From Ilex aquifolium (taxonomy: Eukaryota; Streptophyta; Magnoliopsida; Aquifoliales; Aquifoliaceae): DNA of 64,000 nt. The stretch spans positions 11,448,451 to 11,512,450 of the forward strand of contig OX637395.1 in the NCBI GenBank assembly GCA_951799425.1. Reading direction: 5' to 3'. Shown piece after piece: positions 9,192 to 21,413 of this stretch. The notes beneath the pieces are model-generated. The model ran no database searches and was not told the origin of the DNA. It saw only the letters and a program-made list of their open reading frames with translations. The position numbers were made by a program, and so were the translations under genes. Each line of letters opens with the position of its first letter. Positions within the stretch are counted from its first letter, which is position 1.

Positions 9192-11081
9192 CTACAAATA
9201 CTCTATGATGGAGTCCATCCAGCTCGGCTGAGCTACGATTGGTAGCATTTCTTCTGTTTCAATGCTTACTGAAAGCTCTGGAAGGTGCTCCACTGGTATT
9301 AGCCTATCCAAGTCCTCTTGTGAGGCAGTTGTTAACATTGCCAACGCATCTGCTCGTGAATTCTCTGTCCTGGGAATGTGTCTGACCTTAACTTGTACAA
9401 ACTTCTTAATTAGTTCTCGTACCTTTCTGAGATAAAGGACCATTTTTTCGCCCCTCGCTTCATAGGACTCCTCCATCTGTTTCACCACTAGTTGAGAGTC
9501 ACTGCAGATTTCTAGCTGTTCTGCTTCCATAGAATGAGCAAGATTGAGCCCAGCGATGACAGCTTCATACTCAGCTTCGTTATTTTAAGCCTTAAACCCA
9601 AACCTAAGGGCATATTCGACATCTATTCCATCTGGAGAGGTTAGGATTATATCTGCACCGCTCCCTTGAGCATTGGCAGCTCCATCCACAGAAAGCCTCC
9701 ATACGGGGAGGTCGGGTATTAACTCTGTGATCTCCATAGGTGCTGCCGCTGTGAATTCTGCGATGAAATCCGCCAAAATTTGCCCTTTGATGGCAGTCAT
9801 TGGCTTATATCTGATATCAAACTCACTGAGCTCTATGGCCCATTTAACCAACCTTCCAGAAGATTTCGGCTTATGTAGCACTTGCTTCATTGGCTGGTCT
9901 GTTGGAACCTCGATAGTATGAGCCTGGAAATAGGGCCTAAGTCTCCTAGCTGTTGTAACCAAAGCTAAAACGAGTTTCTCCATCTTTGGATATCTCTCCT
10001 CCGCCCCCCTTAGAGCTCTGCTGCAGTAGTAGATTGGTTGCTGAGCTCTGTCTCGCTCCCTAACCAGCGCCGCGCTTGTTGAAAAATCTGACACTGCCAG
10101 GTAGAGAATAAGGACTTCCCCTTCTAAAGGGCTCACCAAAACAAAGGGGGAGCTCATATAATTTTTCAGGGCTTTGAATGCTTCTTCGCACTTGGTATCC
10201 CACTGGAATGCCTTCTTCAAGACTTGAAAGAATGGTTGGCACTTATCGTTTGACCTGGACACAAAACGGCTCAAGGTAGCTATTCTTCCTGTCAGGCGTT
10301 GTACCTCCCTTGTGTTGGATGGTGATTGCATATCTAACACCGCCCTAACCTTCTCTGGGTTAGCTTCAATCCCTCGGATGCTAACTATAAAACCCAGAAA
10401 CTTTCCTGCCGAGACCCCGAATGCACACTTCGCAGGGTTGAGCTTCATCCTGTATTCCTTTAGGATCTGGAATGATTCAGCTAGGTGCTCGATGTGGAGT
10501 TCTGCCTTCAGTGACTTTACTAACATATCGTCGATGTAAACTTCCATAGATGCACATATCTGCTTTTGGAACATCTTATTCACCAACCACTAGTAAGTGG
10601 CTCTAGCGTTTTTCAATCCAAAAGGCATGACATGATAACAGTATGTTCCCTGCTCAGTCACAAAGGAGGTATTCTCTTGGTCATTGGGATCCATCCTGAT
10701 CTGGTTATAACCTGAGAAGGCGTCCATGAAGCTAAGGAGCTCGTGTCCGGCTGTGGCGTCCACTATTAAGTCGATCCGAGGTAAGGGAAAGATGTCCTTG
10801 GGGCATGCTCGGTTGAGATCAGTGAAGTCGATGCATAGTCGCCACTTACCATTGGTTTTTTTGACAAGAACCACATTTGCTAACCAGGTAGGGTAGTCAA
10901 CTTCCCTGATGGCCTTTGCGTGGAGGAGTTTGCCGACCTCTTCGTTGATTGCTTTTTGGCGTTCCGGGGTGAAACTTCTTCGCTTCTGTTTGATAGGTTT
11001 GCAGGTAGGATTCACGCTGAGTTTGTGCGTGATGATCGAGGGGTCAATACCTTCCATATCTTCTTGTTTCCAGGCAAACAC
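9192..11081 (-). pseudogene. RT, RNase H and second RNase H of Tat copy A, broken
   Basis: Reverse transcriptase is shown by LVKKTNGKWRLCIDFTDLN, SFMDAFSGYNQI, MPFGLKNA and the catalytic YIDD. The connection and RNase H region follows (LYLAVSDFSTSAALV...YYCSRALRGAEERYP...LRPYFQAH), then a second RNase H-like domain (LSVDGAANAQGSGA...ICSDSQLVVKQ...ADALA), characteristic of Tat elements. Stops occur at the pro/RT junction (11082-11084), just before MVNKMF (near 10587), at FGFKA (near 9583; copy B has Ser) and at 9192. Copy B is readable through RT at the same positions, so these are mutations. Confidence 0.85.
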
Positions 11082-13274
11082 TCATATATTTTTCTTCAAG
11101 AACTGGATGAGAAGGCTTTTGACCTCTCTGCTCAGCTTGGACCCTATATAAACGAGGTGTTCTGGCTCCTTGTCAAGCTGAATTAGTTCCAGCTCTTCTG
11201 AGGGCATTGGTTTTGTTTCCAGTTCATCCCTCATGTCGAGTTCATCCAATTGTATGTTTTCAACCTCTTTCATCTTTACAGACGCCATGTAGCATTCTCT
11301 TGCTACATGCTGGTCTCCCCGGACCACCCCGATTCCATTTTCTGTAGGAAATTTAACGACCAAGTGATAGGCAGACGGGATTGCCCTCATAGAATTAAGG
11401 GAAGGCCTTCCAAGCAAGATATTGTATGCAGAAGGTGCATCAACCACTAGGAATTTTACGGTCGTGGTGGCTTGGCAAGGTGGGTCCCCTAGGGTGAGCA
11501 CGAGTTGGATTGAGCCCCGAGGGAACACCCTTTCTCCTGAGAATCCTAGCAAGTGAGTACTTATAGGTTCGAGTCTTTCCCTTCCTATGTCCATCTTGTC
11601 GAAGGCAGGTGCAAAAATGATGTCTGTCGAGCTCCCGTTATCGATCAGAACTCTATGAACGGTCATGTTAGCTACCATGACTCTTACCATCAATGGATCA
11701 TCATGGGGGTATTGGCATCCCTCCAAATCAGAATCTGAAAAAGTGATAGTTGTGTCTAAGCGTGGTGCTTTGGATACAGTATGCACTTCGAGAGCTTCTT
11801 TGGCTCTGATTCGTCGGAGGTGCGCTTTCCTGGCTGAGCTGGACTCTCCGCCTCCCGCAAATCCTCCAGATATTACTCTGATCTCACCTAGAGGTTGCTG
11901 ATGTGGCGTAGGTGCCTGCTGTTGAGGTGGCAGCGATGGAAGAGCTCGATTCTGGTTATCATGGGCCACAAAGCGACACAATTGTCCTCGTTGAATTAAG
12001 AACTCGATCTCCTTCTTTAATTGAATGCAGTCATCAGTATGGTGACCATGATCCCTGTGGTAGTCACAATACTTCGTGGGGTCTCTCTTTGCTGGATCTG
12101 CCTTCATCCGAGGTGGCCACCTTAGGAACTTCTCGTTTTGGACCTCATACAGAACTTGGGACACAGCGGCAGTGAGCGGAGTGAATCGCTGAGGTCCGTA
12201 TCTAGGCTGTAGCTCAGGCTGCATGGGGCCCAAGCGGTCTCTAACATTTCCTCTTCTCTTCGGTGAGCGATCTCTATCCCTCCTTGGAGACCTTTCTCGC
12301 CCTTTTTCTTTCCTGGGACTTCGGTCCCTTCTCTTCTCTTCTTTTTCCTTTTCCTTTTGTGAGGATGCACTCCCCACCTTGGAAATGAGTGCTTCTTCAT
12401 CGTTTATATACTTTTCTGCCTTGGCTAACACCTCAGTCATGCTTGCCTGAGGGTTCTTAGATACAGAGAACATCAAATCCTTTGACTGCACTCCTAATCC
12501 TGCAATGAAAACAGTAATGACAAACTTTTCGTCCGGGATATCTACCTTCAGAGATTCTGAATTGAACCTTTGTACATAAGATCGCAGGTTCTCATCGGGC
12601 CTCTGTTTTATATTTAATAAATGATAGCTCGGCTTCCTGTAGATCCGAGCTCCGATGAAGTGAGACACAAAGGAAATGGAGAGTTCTTTGAAAGAAGAGA
12701 TCGAGGCTAGGGGGAGCCTGTGGAACCATGCTAAGGCGGATCCCTTCAGGGTGATGGCAAAGGCCCTACATCGCACAGGATCCTGGTACCCATGCAGCTC
12801 CATTTGGTTTTTGTAGGTGTTGAGATGATCCACGGGGTCTTTTGTCCCATCGAAAACCTCCATCTGAGGTACTCTGAACTTCGGAGGAAGGGGGAAATGC
12901 AGTACCCCGGGAGTGAATGGGGATTCAGTTTGTTGCACCAAGGCATCCATCGTTACAGGGGTTTTGACCTTCACAGCTTCTCTCATGTGGCTGAGCTCTT
13001 GCTGGATGTCTTTGAAGCGGTGCTCCCAATATTGCTCCATTCTCTCCTGTTGGAAAGGTAGGAAATCATTCCTCTCCAACCCTTCGTTCTGGCTTTGCGC
13101 CTCTTCATTTATTCCCCTTCTAGGCGGCTGATTGGGGGCCTGACTACTTTCCCCTCCTTCATTCGCTTCCCTGAGGGGATCAAGACATTGTCGTTCCCTG
13201 AGAGGAAGATCATTTGGGCCTCGCCGAGCTGGTTGCGTCTGTTGGGGACCTTGTAAGAGCTTCAAGAGCTCCTC
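11082..13274 (-). pseudogene. gag and protease of Tat copy A, N-terminus lost
   Basis: A single open frame of 727 residues from an internal Met at 13265 covers the gag capsid-like region (FDGTKDPVDHLNTYKNQM, AFAITLKGSALAWF, FVSHFIGARIYRKPSY), a very basic Arg/Lys/Glu/Ser segment, a zinc-knuckle-like CDYHRDHGHHTDDC, and an aspartic protease with active site VLIDNGSSTDI and the partner motif YNILLGRPSLN. The true gag start, about 130 codons further upstream in copy B, is replaced by chromovirus sequence at 13275. The frame ends in TGA at 11082-11084, where copy B reads through, so the stop is a mutation and not a frameshift site. Confidence 0.85.
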
Positions 13275-13531
13275 AGCTTGTGGTTGATACTGATGGGACC
13301 TTCGAGGAGGGACCGGTGCGTATCATGGATAGCCGGGAACAGGTTTTGCGAGGCAAGACCGTGAGGCTAGTGAAGGTGCTTTGGCAGCACCGGGGAGTAG
13401 AGGAGGCAACGTGGGAGCGTGAGGACACCATACATGCCAATTACCCTTTCCTGTTTGAGGATAGAGGTACATTTACATGCTTACAGCTTGGTATTGAGTG
13501 TACATTACTTGCTGCATATGCATGCTATTAA
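13275..13531 (+). pseudogene. Pol C-terminus with chromodomain (chromovirus), truncated at 5' side
   Basis: The frame reads VDTDGTFEEGPVRI, then VRLVKVLWQHRGVEEATWE, EREDTIHANYPFLF and a stop. This is the chromodomain-like tail of plant chromovirus integrases, thought to bind modified histones and steer integration to heterochromatin. Only the last roughly 80 residues remain. The ATG at 13214 lies in Tat sequence, so the ORF from there is a chance fusion across the junction. Confidence 0.75.
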
Positions 13532-13571
13532 ATGTATATGTGTATGTGAATTTCGGGGACGAAATTCTTTT

Positions 13572-13584
13572 AAGGGGGGGAGAA
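13572..13584 (+). other. Polypurine tract of the chromovirus element
   Basis: An A/G run (AAGGGGGGGAGAA) sits directly before the LTR start TGTGAAACCC. This placement is typical of the plus-strand priming site in this group. Confidence 0.8.
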
Positions 13585-16162
13585 TGTGAAACCCGGGAAA
13601 ATTTGAACTTTTTCTGAAAAAGGGCAAAATGGTAATTTGCCACTAATGCACGTATTTAAAATACATATGTTCTAGACCTCGAAGGAGGGAACGGAATGCG
13701 CCATTGGATTCGCAACGCGAAATCTAGTAACCACCAGAAAATTCATCGAATTCCGAGAGATTCGGATTTTGCACGTAGATCGAGACGACTGCGTGGCGAT
13801 TGACCTTTTAAAGGTCCCCAAAGACGAGAAATATTAAATTTCCTTAAAATTAAGTTAAAGTTCAAATAAAATTAATTTGAAGTTAAACCGAGATCAAATA
13901 AATCGTTTCGGGACGAAATCGGACCCGATTAAGTGAGGGACACGTGGCGCAACGTGGGCCAAGTATTTAAAACTATATAAAGGGACAAATATCTGCATTT
14001 TAGGCAGAAAATTTCTGCCATTGTGCTGGGTTCAACGTGTGGGAGAAAGAGAGAGAGAAAAGAGAGAACTTCAAGCTTCCTTCGGCGATTCCCGGACTTC
14101 CGTCGCTCGGATTCCGTCGAGCTAGAAGGGAGAAGTGATCACGTCGACGAGGGCTTCGACTACGTACCAAGAACAAGACGTTTCACCGAATATTCAAAGG
14201 GAGAAATTTTGGAAATCAAAGACTTTGGGTTGGTTTTGGTGCATTGAGGTTGCCTACATCTCTATTGAGGTATGATTATTCCTACTTGGGATTATTCTTA
14301 CCTTAGGTGTTAGTAGACTAAGGGTTAAAAGTTATATATGCATATGTATTGAATTATATATATGTCTATAGTTATGGTAATGGAAAAGGGAGCATAGAGT
14401 TGGCCTAGGCTAACTTCTAGCTTGATTTTATTACATAGGAGTTCCATGTGGTTCCTCTTATAACCTGGTGAAATTTGAGCTATATGGTTGCTTGGAATGT
14501 GTTATGTGAAAACATGACTTTAATGACTACTAGGTGTTTGATAAAATGCCTAGGTGAAATTGTGTGTGTTACTTGCATGATGCTATGTTATAACATGCTT
14601 GGGTGATTGTGAAATCATATGCTTAGGATATGGTTGTTGGATGAAGAGTGTTGTTGATATATGCATGAAATGATATATTGAACGTAATGAGATATGGTAG
14701 TTATGTGCTTTTGATATAATTGTCATTGATGTATTGGAAATGTTTATATGTTTGTCATGAGCATATTGAGCATTATTCTGTGTGCAATGGAACATCACAT
14801 TGCATTTGCACGGGGATATCGCATCCATAGACATGAGTGGGTGTGTGTGCATGTTATACATGATTAATCAATCACCATTCTTGGTGCTTGGTGGATGGGC
14901 TCGGGAATGTTGGAACGAAGTTTCGACTGAGTCGCATGGTTGCATGGAAAAACTTGTGTCGGGTGTAGCAAGTAGGGCTAGACACTCCCTCGGGTGAAAA
15001 ACCCGGAACCACTTGGTTCAGTCACTTGCCGGCGGTGCAATTCCAGAAAAGTGACACGGTGTACGGAACCAGCGGTGTGATTCCGAAGATTCGTTGCCCA
15101 ACAAAGACACAAGGGTTTTGTTATAAAAACACCCATTCAATGGGTAGCTTCCAACAATGATCCGGTTTTGGGAAAACATGATTTCTTTTCAAATGATCAT
15201 TGGAAGGTTTTTCTCCGTCAATAGACGGGTCATCACACATTGGCATTGCATTGTGTTGAGGGAGTCGGTGAGGACTCGGAATGGGTTGCATGAATGAGTT
15301 TTCATCTCATTTCATTGCATGGCATTGTTGCATTCCAACATTGAATGCATAGTGTGTGTGGAATGATTGATTACATGTTGTATGTGAATATTACATGAGC
15401 ATGAGCATCTAGGGGGGAGTAGCCTCCGTAGGAAGTTTTCTACTGGGCGTTGGCTCACCCTATACGGGAACAATTTCAGGTATTGGGTTTGCACCGGGGG
15501 ATGGCTCCCATGGAGAGCACCAAGGGTGAAGGGGGCCTATGTGTGGCCTTACCTCAAGATTTTGTAAACCTTTTGTTTTAAAATGGTTTATGACATGTAA
15601 ATATTGTAAAACATGATATTTTGAATTATGAATGTATGAAGTTGTATGTAATATGACTTGGATGGACTATGTATAATGTGGGAGTTTTCATTATACATGT
15701 TTGGTATGAGTTTGGAAGAGTTTAAAAAGGGTTGGAAATGAAAAACTAAGGAAGTGGGCAAAACCTGCCTTTAGCTACCGGTAGCCGACTGGTAGTTGAT
15801 TTCCAGAATGTTTCGGCTACCGGTAGCCAACCGGTAGTTGATCTCCAGAATGTTTCGGCTACCGGTAGCCGATAAACAGCTACCGGTAGCCAGTCCAAAA
15901 ATCTGAAATTTTTAAATGTGTTGCCAAATCTTTGGGCTTTGAATTTCCTTCCTTTAAATGATCAAAGTGGACCCTAATGGGGTACAAACCACGGTGTATG
16001 GGACTTTAATTGAATCAAATGAATGTTAAACCGAATTTTCATTATGGGTTATAATCCCGGCTTAAAGATATTCTTAATGTGGTGTCGGGTTGAGCGACAC
16101 CCACGGATGTTTCCGCAGGTTGATGGGTTATCAACGGGACCCCCGGATTTTGGGGCGTCACA
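13585..16162 (+). repeat. 3' LTR (2578 bp) of the chromovirus element
   Basis: It begins TGTGAAACCC and ends GGGGCGTCACA, giving 5-bp inverted ends TGTGA/TCACA. A TATA box (TATATAA at 13974-13981) is followed about 40 bp later by a GA-rich leader (14040-14070), the expected transcription start region. Four copies of the perfect palindrome GCTACCGGTAGC lie near the 3' end. ORFs inside (for example 14023-14247) show no recognisable domain. Confidence 0.85.
15774..15890. repeat. Four palindromes GCTACCGGTAGC in the chromovirus LTR
   Basis: The 12-bp palindrome occurs at about 15774, 15816, 15858 and 15879 (spacings 42, 42 and 21 bp), each embedded in further CCGGTAG-like half-copies. The dyad spacing of multiples of 21 bp (two helical turns) would place sites on the same DNA face. 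It may be a binding site array. Function unknown. Confidence 0.8.
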
Positions 16163-18795
16163 TAGAAGGTAGGTCTGCCGAGGAAGAGACCGAATTAGGG
16201 GAAGTGGGTGATGAAATCGATAATTTCCCTGGTGTTGACGTTGTTGAGTCCGGAGTTAATACCGAGGAGCTTCCCTCATCGTCTTCTCCTAGGTCCCCCA
16301 AGCCTGACAAAGGCAAGGGTAAAGTCAGTGGGGTTGGGGTTTCTGGTAGTTCATCATACCTAGGAACTGCCTTAGATCATGCCGAGCTTGTGGGCCCTAG
16401 CAAGGTCCACCCTTCATTTATGAAGATTTTCACTGCCCGCTATGGGTTTCCTGCAATTGTCCAGACAGCTCCACCCTTTACGTTGCCAAAGTTCATAAGA
16501 GGGTCTGCTTCTTTGAGGTCGCATTCGAGAATGGCCTTCGCTTCCCTCTGCACCCCTTCATCAAGAACATTCTGCAATATTTCAATGTTTGTCCCTCTCA
16601 GCTTTCCCCTAACTTCTGGGGGGTTCTGGTGGGTCTTCTGGTCTTCTTTAAGGACCACAAGCTCGGGGTTCCCAGCATTTCCCTACTTTTGGATTTTTTT
16701 AACGTCAAGCTGACCTCCTCTGAGGGCTTTTTGTATATCTCCAAGCGAACCAACGCTAGACAGATCATCTCTCATATTCCATCCTCCCATAAGCACTGGA
16801 AAGAACGTTTCTTCTTCGTTGGGGGTACCAATTGGGAATATAATCCTGCTGATAGAACGGATACTCTTGGTATCCCTAAGGCCTGGACTGTTCCAGAGAA
16901 CTTGCGTGGGTCCTTGCTCGAGTTGACTGGGTTTTGCTTTGAGAATCGTAAGTTTCTGACTCTGCCCTGCTTGCGTTGTGTCTAGGTACCCGACCTGAGC
17001 TCAGTGCTGAGGACGAGGAAGTAAAGTTGAAGTTGGTCAAGTGCGACCCGCGAAGGTATTCTGAGCTTATCCAGTCCTATGTTCTGGTTGAGAGAGGATT
17101 TAGTCCTCATGGGATAGAGGTAGAAGCCCCACCTCCTATTTCTGTTGTCAGACCTGAAGAAGTAGCAGGTAATTCCTTTTTCTAATAAGTTGTGCTTCAT
17201 CTCTTCCTATTTCCTCATATATACGTAATTTTGGCTTAGACCTTCCAGGCACTTCCGCAATGAAGCCCACCTCTGAGGAACTCCAGGCCAAGATCGACCA
17301 CTTATCGAGAAGTGAGAAAAGTGGCAAACGGAAAGCTGTGGTCGGCTCTGGAAGTAGCCCTGTTACTCGGGCTAAGGTTCAACAATTGGGGGTGCCCTCT
17401 TCTTCTCCAACCTCGACCTCATCAAAGCAAGTCCAAACGTTGAACACCCCACCAGTTGTAGAGGCCTGCCTGCCATCAGGGGTCCAGCCCACTTCAAGTC
17501 GAATCAATGAGCCAGGCGAGGCTTCTCCTTCCTCGACTGAGGTCAAGGAAGCTTTGAGGTTGGTCCCTGACCTCCAACCTGGTAATTTCACCTATAGCCC
17601 TTCAGGGAAGGTTATTGAATCTTTTCCGAAGAAAACTGGGCGTGATGAAGCAAAGCGTCCTAAGGTGGAGGAGAGTGAGGACTCCTTTTTCGAGAACAGT
17701 GATCTTGCTGCTGGGGCCATTTCTTCTGTCCTCACTGACTTTGACGTTCAAAAGGCTTCTTCCATGCCTCTTGAGGAGACCATCAGCTCAGCTCTTCAGG
17801 GAACAACTGTTGTAAGCTCTAGCATCCTTATACATCCATTTTTCTTTTGTGTCGTAACCTCAAGCTTATTATTTTTTTTTCTTTTTTGCTTTCTCTCCTG
17901 TCCTTAGCTGGCTCTCCATGTAAAAGGCTTGGTGAATAGGATCCAATCCTCTGAGAGCTCTGTCAAAGCTTTAAAAGCATATGAGTTTAAGGTTGTTGAG
18001 CTTACTTTTGACAATGACGACCTCCGAGCTCAGGTGACAAGCTTCAAGGAGGATTTGGAGAGACGGGTTTCTTCCCTTCAGGGCTTACAAAAGGCCAAAG
18101 ATGCCGCTGACGAAAGAGAAAAGAAAGCCAGGGATGAGTTGAGAAAAGCCAAGGAAGAGCTGAAGCTTAAATTTGAGGCTTGGGCTAAAGCTAGTCAATA
18201 AGCTTTTGAATCTCAGAGCTCTTTGCAGAGTGTAAATGAGGATTATCTTGCTGTGACTGAGGCAAATGCAGCACTCTGCACCGAGCTCGAGGCACAGAAG
18301 GCCCTTGTCCAGGAGAAGGACGATGTGATTGCTGAGTTGAGGGATGATGTCACCACCCAGTGGGCCACTAGATGGCTCGCCTTCAAACGCCGAGCTACAA
18401 AGACTTATCCAGACCTCGATTTCAACTTGGCTATTCCACCCGAGGAGGAGCTGGAGGAGACTGATACAGATGGCGAGGGGGACAGCTTGGCTCCTCCAGA
18501 TGTTACCCCAGAAGGTGTTGAGATGTCCATCCCTCCTGCTGAGACTTCTGAAGTTCTTACTACTGGGGCAGGCTCTGTTGCTGCAATTCCCGAGCTAACA
18601 GCAACTTCTACTGTTTCTGCCACTACACCGTTCTCCGCTGACCTTGTGACTGAGGCCTTTGCTCAAAATTCGGAATCAATAGGAGCAGAGACCTGTGCAG
18701 CTGGTACCCCTGGAAGTTCTCTTCTTCTGCCTGCTGCTGAGGGCTCATCCGCAGAGTTGCAAAGTCCTTCAATTACGCCTTCCTTAGACACTTAG
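16163..18795 (+). pseudogene. Antisense gene 1 of Tat copy B, 5' truncated and frameshifted
   Basis: The exons inferred from splice signals are 16163-16947 (donor GTAAGT), 16986-17168, 17240-17811 (donor GTAAGC) and 17908-18795. All reading phases agree across the three introns, which supports real splicing. Domains: acidic Ser-rich leader, PF04195-type globular domain (PLHPFIKNILQYFNVCPSQL in the shifted frame), Ser/Pro-rich linker with basic patches, and a long coiled coil (for example KKARDELRKAKEELKLKF) ending in an acidic tail. Breaks are the loss of its start at 16163, a deletion of about 13 bp near 16455 relative to copy A that shifts the frame, and TAA at 18199-18201. The stops differ from those in copy A, so the parent gene was intact. 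Confidence 0.75.
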
Positions 18796-19474
18796 AGTTC
18801 TCCTTGTGTTCATGTGATTCTAATTTCATTTTTCATGTACTTCGAACTCGTGTTCTGGAATACAAACTTTGAAAGAAAATTTCTGAACTTTTGTTTTGAA
18901 TTGCGATGTGTTGCGATTTGACTTCTGGCTTTGAGATATAGTTATGTTTTCCTTTATTTTATGCCCCTCTTGCCCCCATTGCTTTGAGAAGTACTTCAGT
19001 CCTTCTTAAAGCAATATTAAGGACTTTATGAGCTGCCGGGTTCTAAGGAACTTATCAGGAACTCATCAGCCTGATGTGAGCATGGTTCTTGGAATTGAAG
19101 GTCTTCAAAAACTTGCTATGGAGATGCCAGGCTGCCAACCGAGCTGAGCTCAACTCAAAGAAGTATGAGGAATATTTTGTTTAAGTAGGGTCAGACTTAT
19201 TTCCAATTGTATTGAATGTATTGGGAGGGGTTACCTTGTGTTGACTCACCTTCCTGCATTTACCCAACTGTTTTCCAAAACCGTAACTACATTCATTAAT
19301 TAGGAAACCAAAAGGACCGCCGACTCTGCCTTCCGTGTGGTTCTTGGTTTCCTAAAAGTTTACGATTTTCTTCAAGCCTCCTAATAGCTCCTGTGTTTCT
19401 TTCTCTTTTGCCAAAATATTTCAAAGTCTCTTCTTGAATCCTCGTGGTTACTTTCTGTCCTCACTGTAATCCTG
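18796..19474 (+). other. Spacer between antisense genes 1 and 2 in copy B
   Basis: Non-coding and collinear with 5319-5988 of copy A, sharing several long blocks such as 'accgccgactctgcctt' near 19316. Candidate 3' end of gene 1 and promoter plus leader of gene 2. Confidence 0.45.
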
Positions 19475-20545
19475 ATGGCTGCCCCCGTTTCTTCTCTGTT
19501 CAAGGAACGCACTTCTTTCGGAATCGACTGGAAGTGGCATTGTCGCTACTTGTCCCTTTCAACGATGGAGCCTTCTGACTTGGCAGTTGTCAGGAAGCGG
19601 TTCTTCCCTGAGCTTGACTTGTCTCTGCGAGTTCCTACCCTTGACAAGCCTTGCAATTACCTTTCTCGAGGGGAAGTTTGTTTTTTTGAGGGTGCATTGG
19701 ACATGGGACTTCGCCTTCCCATTCATCATTCTATTGGGCGAGTTCTTGCCCACTACGGCCAGTGCCCCTCTCGCCTTTCCCCTTGAGGATGGGCTGCTAT
19801 GGTCAGCTTTTTCCTCTTCTGGAGTCTGTATGGCAATGGTAGGTTCCCTTCTGGTGCCGAGTTCCTTTACTTTTTCGAGATCGAGGAAGACGATGTCCCC
19901 TGCTTCAGTTTCTTTCGTTGGAGGCACTTCAATTTACCCCTTTTGGTTCTGGACCTTCCTTCCAATCCTAAAGGGTGGTCTCAGCGCTTCTTTTTTGCTT
20001 CTGGGAAGTCTTGGCAGTCTCCCGAGCTGCGCTGTCCTCGTACTAGGATTCCACGATCCTGGAGGAGCTTTTCTCGTATTGGTATGCTCAGGCTGAGATC
20101 TTCTTGACCTTTTTTCTGCGAGGATTTATTCTTATTGTATTCTTGTTGTGTAGGTCCTCCTGATCCGGACTTGCCAGAGATGATGAACATTGATGAGCTG
20201 CTGCTCGTAGAGCCCAAGCCTTTTTCAGATCTGATGACTCGGGAAAATCTTTATTTGCTTGGCGCTGAGGCAACCGCTTGGGAGTTTTCTTCTTTTCCAG
20301 ACTCCCCTTGGACTTCCCCCTCTGAATCTGACGAGGAGGATGCTGGTGAGCCCTCTCAGAAACGCAGGAGGGATGGTTCTTCTTCGCCAGAATCTTCTCT
20401 TGCCACTATCCTGTTTACCTCAGCTAGCGTGAAGCTTCTCAAGGCGGTCACTGAGGCTGAGAAGGAAAGGGACGAGCTGAAAGAAGAGAATGCTCGCCTG
20501 AGAGGAGAGGTAGTCGAGCTGAAGCAGCAACCTAAAAAGAACTAG
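19475..20545 (+). pseudogene. Antisense gene 2 of Tat copy B, one nonsense codon
   Basis: The exons are 19475-20081 and 20154-20545. The intron starts GTATGC and ends TGTGTAG. Exon 1 has exactly the 607-bp length of copy A. The product would be 332 residues with the same plan: PF04195-type globular domain, acidic Ser/Glu region, basic QKRRR patch and terminal Lys/Glu helix. A single TGA at 19784-19786 (codon 104) replaces the CGA of copy A. This is a C-to-T change of the kind expected from methyl-CpG decay. Apart from that the frame is open. Confidence 0.75.
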
Positions 20546-20682
20546 GAGCTCTACCTCCTTGTATTCCCTTCCCTTTCTGATTAATGACAATGACAGACTT
20601 CGTTTAACTTTTACATCTTTCTGAATTCTTGTATCCGCGAATCCTGAATATCAGATCTTTCTTTTTGGACATGTATGTGCAT

Positions 20683-21312
20683 ATATGAGCTGAGGAACTC
20701 GTTTTGCCTTTCTATGAGCTGAAGAACTCATCTTTTATGATATGAGATTAGGGGCTCATCCTGAGGTTAATAGGCTGAGGAGCCCGTTTTGAGCTGTAGA
20801 GCTCATTTCTTATCAAATGAGCTTAGGAGCTCATCTTGAATTTTATAAGCTTAGAAGCTTATTGTTTATTCATGAGCTGAAGAGCTCATCTTGAATTTTA
20901 TAAGCTTAAAAGCTTATCGTTTATTCATGAGTTGAAGAGCTCATCTTGAATTTTATAAGCTTAGAAGCTTATCGTTTATTCATGAGCTGAAGAGCTCATC
21001 TTGAATTTTATAAGATTAGAAGCTTATCGCTTATTCATGAGCTGAATAACTCATCTTGAATTTTATAAGCTTAGGAGCTTATCGTTCCTTCATGAGCTGA
21101 GAAGCTCATCTGGAGCTGTAGAGCTCGTTCTGTACTTCATGAGCTGAGGAGCCCATCGCCCTTTTTTTTTATATATACATAAGCTGAAGAGCTTATCCTG
21201 AACTGTAAAGCTCGTGTCATTCTGTATAAGCTGAATGACTTATCTTGAGCTGTAGCACTCACTTCGTTCTTTATAAGCTGAATAGCTTATCTTGAGCTGT
21301 AGAGCTCGTCTC
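20683..21312. repeat. Tandem hairpin-repeat array, copy B
   Basis: Same palindromic units as in copy A (ATGAGCT...AGCTCAT and ATAAGCTT...AAGCTTAT) but more diverged at both edges, with about 5 regular units in the middle (20815-21100). It is flanked by the end of antisense gene 2 and the end of pol, followed by a T-rich run near 21320-21345. Confidence 0.85.
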
Positions 21313-21413
21313 ATTTATTTTTTTGCTTTTTTTTTTTTTTTTTTGGAAACCGTATGAGGATGAATCAAAAACTTGTTTATTTTTATTGAAAATAACTCTA
21401 TTACAAGGAAAAC

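Larger units (their letters stand above)
1454..13274 (-). mobile_element. Tat-lineage Ty3/gypsy retrotransposon copy A, 5' end missing
   Basis: In - orientation the order is gag, protease, RT, RNase H, a second RNase H, integrase, a hairpin-repeat array, two antisense genes, polypurine tract and 3' LTR. The dual RNase H and the antisense genes between pol and the 3' LTR place it in the Tat group. Homology to copy B stops abruptly near 13274, where chromovirus sequence begins, so the 5' LTR, primer site and start of gag are gone. Many in-frame stops mean it cannot move by itself. Confidence 0.85.
13275..16162 (+). mobile_element. 3' end of a chromovirus (Tekay/Del-like) Ty3/gypsy element: chromodomain, polypurine tract, 3' LTR
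   Basis: The fragment starts inside the pol C-terminus, runs through a polypurine tract and ends with a complete 2.58 kb LTR. Its left side joins Tat copy A gag and its right side joins the antisense-gene-1 region of Tat copy B. No 5' LTR, gag, RT or integrase core remains. The right junction is a clean LTR end within a Tat gene, so the element probably inserted into copy B. The left junction is a later deletion or recombination point. Confidence 0.8.

Noticed and set aside
13214-13531. 105-residue ORF joining Tat and chromovirus sequence
   Set aside because: It crosses the recombination junction at 13275; the first 20 residues are antisense gag DNA. Only the chromodomain part is meaningful.
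14583-14861. His/Met-rich ORF on the - strand in the chromovirus LTR
   Set aside because: It lies in the LTR body, which is rich in TATG and CATG words that keep frames open. No domain.
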